From: Pseudomonas chlororaphis subsp. piscium | GTDB lineage: Bacteria > Pseudomonadota > Gammaproteobacteria > Pseudomonadales > Pseudomonadaceae | Assembly (NCBI RefSeq): GCF_003850345.1 | Contig: NZ_CP027707.1 | Span: 372,001-436,000 of the forward strand | Length of the DNA stretch: 64,000 nucleotides | Direction of reading: 5' to 3' | Shown: positions 61,644-64,000 of the stretch, one piece after another | Position numbering within the stretch: position 1 is the first letter of the stretch | Layout of the letters: each line of letters opens with the position of its first letter | The notes under the pieces: generated by a model | What the model was told of the DNA's origin: nothing | The model's input: the letters and a program-made list of their open reading frames with translations, nothing else | Database searches by the model: none | Translations under genes and position numbers: made by a program

Positions 61644-62438
61644 ATGAGTCCCGAGTCCGTTAGTCCTCAACCCCTGGTCCTGCTGAAACAACCCGCGCCG
61701 GGCGTGGCGTTGCTGCGGCTGAACCGCCCGCAGGCCCTCAACGCGCTGAACATGGCGCTGCGCGAGGAGCTGGCCGAGCACTTTCGCCGCCTGGATGCCT
61801 GCCCCCAGACCCGGGTGGTGGTGCTCACTGGTGGCGATACGGTGTTTGCCGCCGGCGCCGACCTCAGTGAGCTGGTGAGCGCCAGCGCGCTGCAACTCTA
61901 TGCCCGGCATGCCGAGCGCCACTGGCAAGCCATCTCGGCGTGCCGCAAGCCGGTCATCGCCGCGGTCAACGGCTACGCCCTGGGCGGTGGCTGCGAGCTG
62001 GCGATGCATTGCGACCTGATAGTCGCCGGCCACTCGGCGCGTTTTGCCCAGCCGGAAATCAAGGTCGGGGTGATGCCGGGGGCGGGCGGCACCCAGCGCC
62101 TGCTGCGCGCGGTCGGCAAGTTCCAGGCGCTGCGCCTGTTGCTCACCGGTTGCCAGGTGCCGGCCGACGAGGCTTTGCGCCTGGGCCTGGTCAGCGAGGT
62201 GGTGGCGGACAGCGAGACCCTGCCGCGGGCCCTGGCCCTGGCCGCCAGCATCGCCGGCATGCCGCCGCTGGCCGTGGCGCAGATCAAGGAGGTGGTGCTG
62301 GCCGGCATGGACCTGCCGCTGGAGCAAGCACTGGTGCTGGAGCGCAAGGCGTTCCAGCTGCTGTTCGGCTCCCATGACCAGCGCGAGGGCATGCAGGCCT
62401 TTCTTGAGAAACGCAAACCGGAGTACCAGGGGAAATGA
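61644..62438 (+). CDS. Enoyl-CoA hydratase/isomerase
   Basis: A 264-residue crotonase-family enzyme hydrating trans-2-enoyl-CoA. ALLRLNRPQALNALNMALRE (about 22-41) and FAAGADLSELVSA (oxyanion loop) are followed by VNGYALGGGCELAMHCDLIV with the first catalytic Glu, and FAQPEIKVGVMPGAGGTQRL with the second. C-terminal KRKPEYQGK is usual. The start is the ATG at 61644 after CAGGAG. It overlaps the next gene by 4 nt (ATGA). Confidence 0.94.
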   Translation: MSPESVSPQPLVLLKQPAPGVALLRLNRPQALNALNMALREELAEHFRRLDACPQTRVVVLTGGDTVFAAGADLSELVSASALQLYARHAERHWQAISACRKPVIAAVNGYALGGGCELAMHCDLIVAGHSARFAQPEIKVGVMPGAGGTQRLLRAVGKFQALRLLLTGCQVPADEALRLGLVSEVVADSETLPRALALAASIAGMPPLAVAQIKEVVLAGMDLPLEQALVLERKAFQLLFGSHDQREGMQAFLEKRKPEYQGK

Positions 62439-63961
62439 CCACACAACCATTGCAACGCATCGGTCTGGTCGGCACCGGCGCCATGGGTCGGGGCATCGCC
62501 CAGGTCATGGCCATGGCCGGGCTCAAGGTGTTTTTGTTCGATGCGCGCCCGGGTGCCGCGGCCACGGCCCGGGAACAGCTGGCGACGATCTTCGCCCAGC
62601 AGATCGAGAAGGCCCGCATCACCCCGCAGGACGCCGCGGCGGCCATGCTCAACCTGGAAGTGGTCGACAGCCTGCAAGCGCTGCATGACTGCCAGCTGGT
62701 GATCGAGGCGATAGTCGAGGACCTGGAGGCCAAGCAGCAGCTGTTTCGGCAACTGGAGGAGGTGCTGGCGCCGAGCGCGATCCTGGCCAGCAATACCTCG
62801 TCGCTGTCGATCACCGCGATTGCCTCGGTGTGCCGCCATCCGGAGCGCGTCGCCGGGCTGCATTTCTTCAATCCGGTGCCGCGGATGCGTATTGTCGAGG
62901 TGATCGACGGCCTCGCCACCAGCGTCGGCGCCCGCTTGCAGGAGTTGGTCCGCGCGATCGGCTACTACCCGGCGCGGGCCAAGGATTCTCCCGGTTTTAT
63001 CGTCAACCATGCCGGGCGGGCCTTTGGCACCGAGGCGCTGCGTATCCTCAGCGAGGGCGTGGCCCCGGCGTGGCGGATCGATGCGCTGCTGCGCGACAGC
63101 GCCGGTTTCGCCATGGGGCCGTTCGAGCTGCTCGACCTGATCGGCCTGGATGTCAGCGTGCCGGTGATGGAGTCGGTCTACCGGCAGTTCTACGAGGAGC
63201 CGCGCTATCGGCCGCACCCCGTGCTGCGGCTGATGCAGGCGGGTGGGCGCCTGGGGCGCAAGAGTGGGCAGGGCTTCTACCTCTACGACGAGCCAGGCGA
63301 TACGCGGCGCCCGCCACAGGCCGTGCCCCATTGCGCGGCGCTGCCGCCGGTGTGGATCGCCGCCGACGACGAGGTCGGCCGGCTGCGCCTGCTGGATCTG
63401 CTCGAACGCCTGGGGGCCAAGGTCGAGAACGGCCTGCGACCTTCCTCCTCGGCCTTGTGCCTGGTGGCGCCGCTGGGCGATGACGCCAGCGAAGCGGCCT
63501 TGCGTCATGCCACAGACCCGTCGCGCACGGTGGCGATCGATACCCTGACCACGCTCGACAGCCAGCGCTGCCTGATGCTCAACCCGGCGACCCGCGAAGA
63601 CATGCAGCACGCCGCCCACGCGCTGTTCAGCGCCGACGGCGGCACGGTGACGCTGATCCGCGACAGTTGCGGCTTCATCGTCCAGCGCACCCTGGCGTCG
63701 ATCGTCAACCTGGCCTGCGATATCGCCCAGCAGGGCATCGCCTCGGTGGCCGATATCGACGCGGCGGTACGCCTCGGTCTTGGCTACCCGCTGGGGCCGC
63801 TGGAGTGGGGCGACCAATTGGGCCCCGAGCGCCTGCTGCAGATCCTCGAGCGCCTGCATGTGCTTACTGGCGACCCGCGTTATCGCCCCAGCGGCTGGTT
63901 GCGCCGGCGGGCCCTGCTGGGCCTGTCCCTGCGCCAGCCGGAAAACCCGATGCCGGCCTGA
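62435..63961 (+). CDS. 3-Hydroxyacyl-CoA dehydrogenase with duplicated C-terminal domain
   Basis: A 508-residue NAD enzyme of the PaaH/DcaH type. The Rossmann motif is RIGLVGTGAMGRGIAQVMAM (about 8-27), and NTSSLSITAIASVCRHPERV precedes the catalytic His of GLHFFNPVPRMRIVEVIDGL. RAKDSPGFIVNHAGRAFGTE starts the helical domain. A further partial HAD domain follows, with DSCGFIVQRTLASIVNLACD (about 408-427) and RLGLGYPLGPLEWGDQLG. This double layout and the length of about 500 are those of aromatic- or dicarboxylate-pathway enzymes. An ATG at 63997 after GAGAG suggests that another gene, possibly a thiolase, follows. Confidence 0.92.
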   Translation: MTTQPLQRIGLVGTGAMGRGIAQVMAMAGLKVFLFDARPGAAATAREQLATIFAQQIEKARITPQDAAAAMLNLEVVDSLQALHDCQLVIEAIVEDLEAKQQLFRQLEEVLAPSAILASNTSSLSITAIASVCRHPERVAGLHFFNPVPRMRIVEVIDGLATSVGARLQELVRAIGYYPARAKDSPGFIVNHAGRAFGTEALRILSEGVAPAWRIDALLRDSAGFAMGPFELLDLIGLDVSVPVMESVYRQFYEEPRYRPHPVLRLMQAGGRLGRKSGQGFYLYDEPGDTRRPPQAVPHCAALPPVWIAADDEVGRLRLLDLLERLGAKVENGLRPSSSALCLVAPLGDDASEAALRHATDPSRTVAIDTLTTLDSQRCLMLNPATREDMQHAAHALFSADGGTVTLIRDSCGFIVQRTLASIVNLACDIAQQGIASVADIDAAVRLGLGYPLGPLEWGDQLGPERLLQILERLHVLTGDPRYRPSGWLRRRALLGLSLRQPENPMPA

Positions 63962-63996
63962 GGCCTGCCGATCCCTACCTCTGCGAGAGTCTTTTC

Positions 63997-64000
63997 ATGC
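63997..64000 (+). CDS. Start of a further gene cut by the window end
   Basis: GAGAG (63985-63989) is followed eight bases later by ATGC at 63997. The position after the hydroxyacyl-CoA dehydrogenase gene makes it the likely start of the next catabolic gene. No protein can be read. Confidence 0.3.

Overview
The window is chromosomal DNA from a fluorescent-group Pseudomonas (P. fluorescens / protegens / chlororaphis type). The signs are high GC coding sequence, strong Shine-Dalgarno sites, many 4-nt ATGA gene overlaps, the Pseudomonas REP element (core gtaggagcgaggcttgcccg) in most intergenic gaps, and a core gene order typical of the genus: tRNA-Thr, amino-acid ABC operon, tRNA-Phe, yggX-mutY-asmA, hisB-hisH-DUF2164-hisA-hisF, ctpA-envC-gpmI, rhodanese-grxC-secB, trmL, ntrC-ntrB. 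Species assignment is inference.

Layout. 0-17 kb is accessory. It holds a small DUF3077 cassette with a structured leader, a monohaem cytochrome c, a colicin E3-type rRNase toxin with immunity gene and two small membrane proteins, a caa3-type cytochrome oxidase operon, a membrane protein, a secreted protein behind two LexA-box-like sites, wrbA, a cell-envelope group (barrel protein, class A acid phosphatase, MipA/OmpV protein, DUF1254 protein) and an AraC regulator. 17-27 kb is mostly core: tRNA-Thr, FkbM-type methyltransferase, a second methyltransferase, a polar amino-acid ABC transporter, gabP and three smaller genes. 27.3-34.2 kb is a genomic island of about 6.8 kb at the 3' end of tRNA-Phe. 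A 79-bp direct repeat bounds it, and it carries vgrG, a DUF4123 adaptor, two paralogous DUF3304-like putative immunity genes and a DUF2235 (Tle-like) effector. 34-56 kb is core housekeeping DNA. 56-64 kb is a catabolic cluster: MHS transporter, LysR regulator, acyl-CoA dehydrogenase, type III CoA-transferase, enoyl-CoA hydratase and 3-hydroxyacyl-CoA dehydrogenase.

How the genes work together. The toxin region and the tRNA-Phe island are two independent antibacterial modules. NtrBC in the window appears to have its own sigma-54 promoter and NtrC site, and gabP also has a sigma-54-like promoter, consistent with nitrogen-controlled amine uptake. The oxidase operon and the membrane gene converging on it share a CTATACTTTT element that resembles an RpoS -10 region. 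The last cluster looks like CoA activation plus beta-oxidation of an imported organic acid.

The most unusual signals are non-coding. (1) A structured leader of about 170-180 nt occurs twice (663-483 on the minus strand; 33505-33674 on the plus strand), with compensatory stem changes and identical 57-nt spacing to a small ORF. (2) Five tandem units of about 80 bp downstream of trmL (52364-52757) have a conserved core, and each carries a hairpin whose arms differ between units while complementarity is kept. (3) Two LexA-box-like sites stand in front of an orphan secreted protein. Coordinates come from reading the sequence by eye; family names come from remembered motifs, not from searches.
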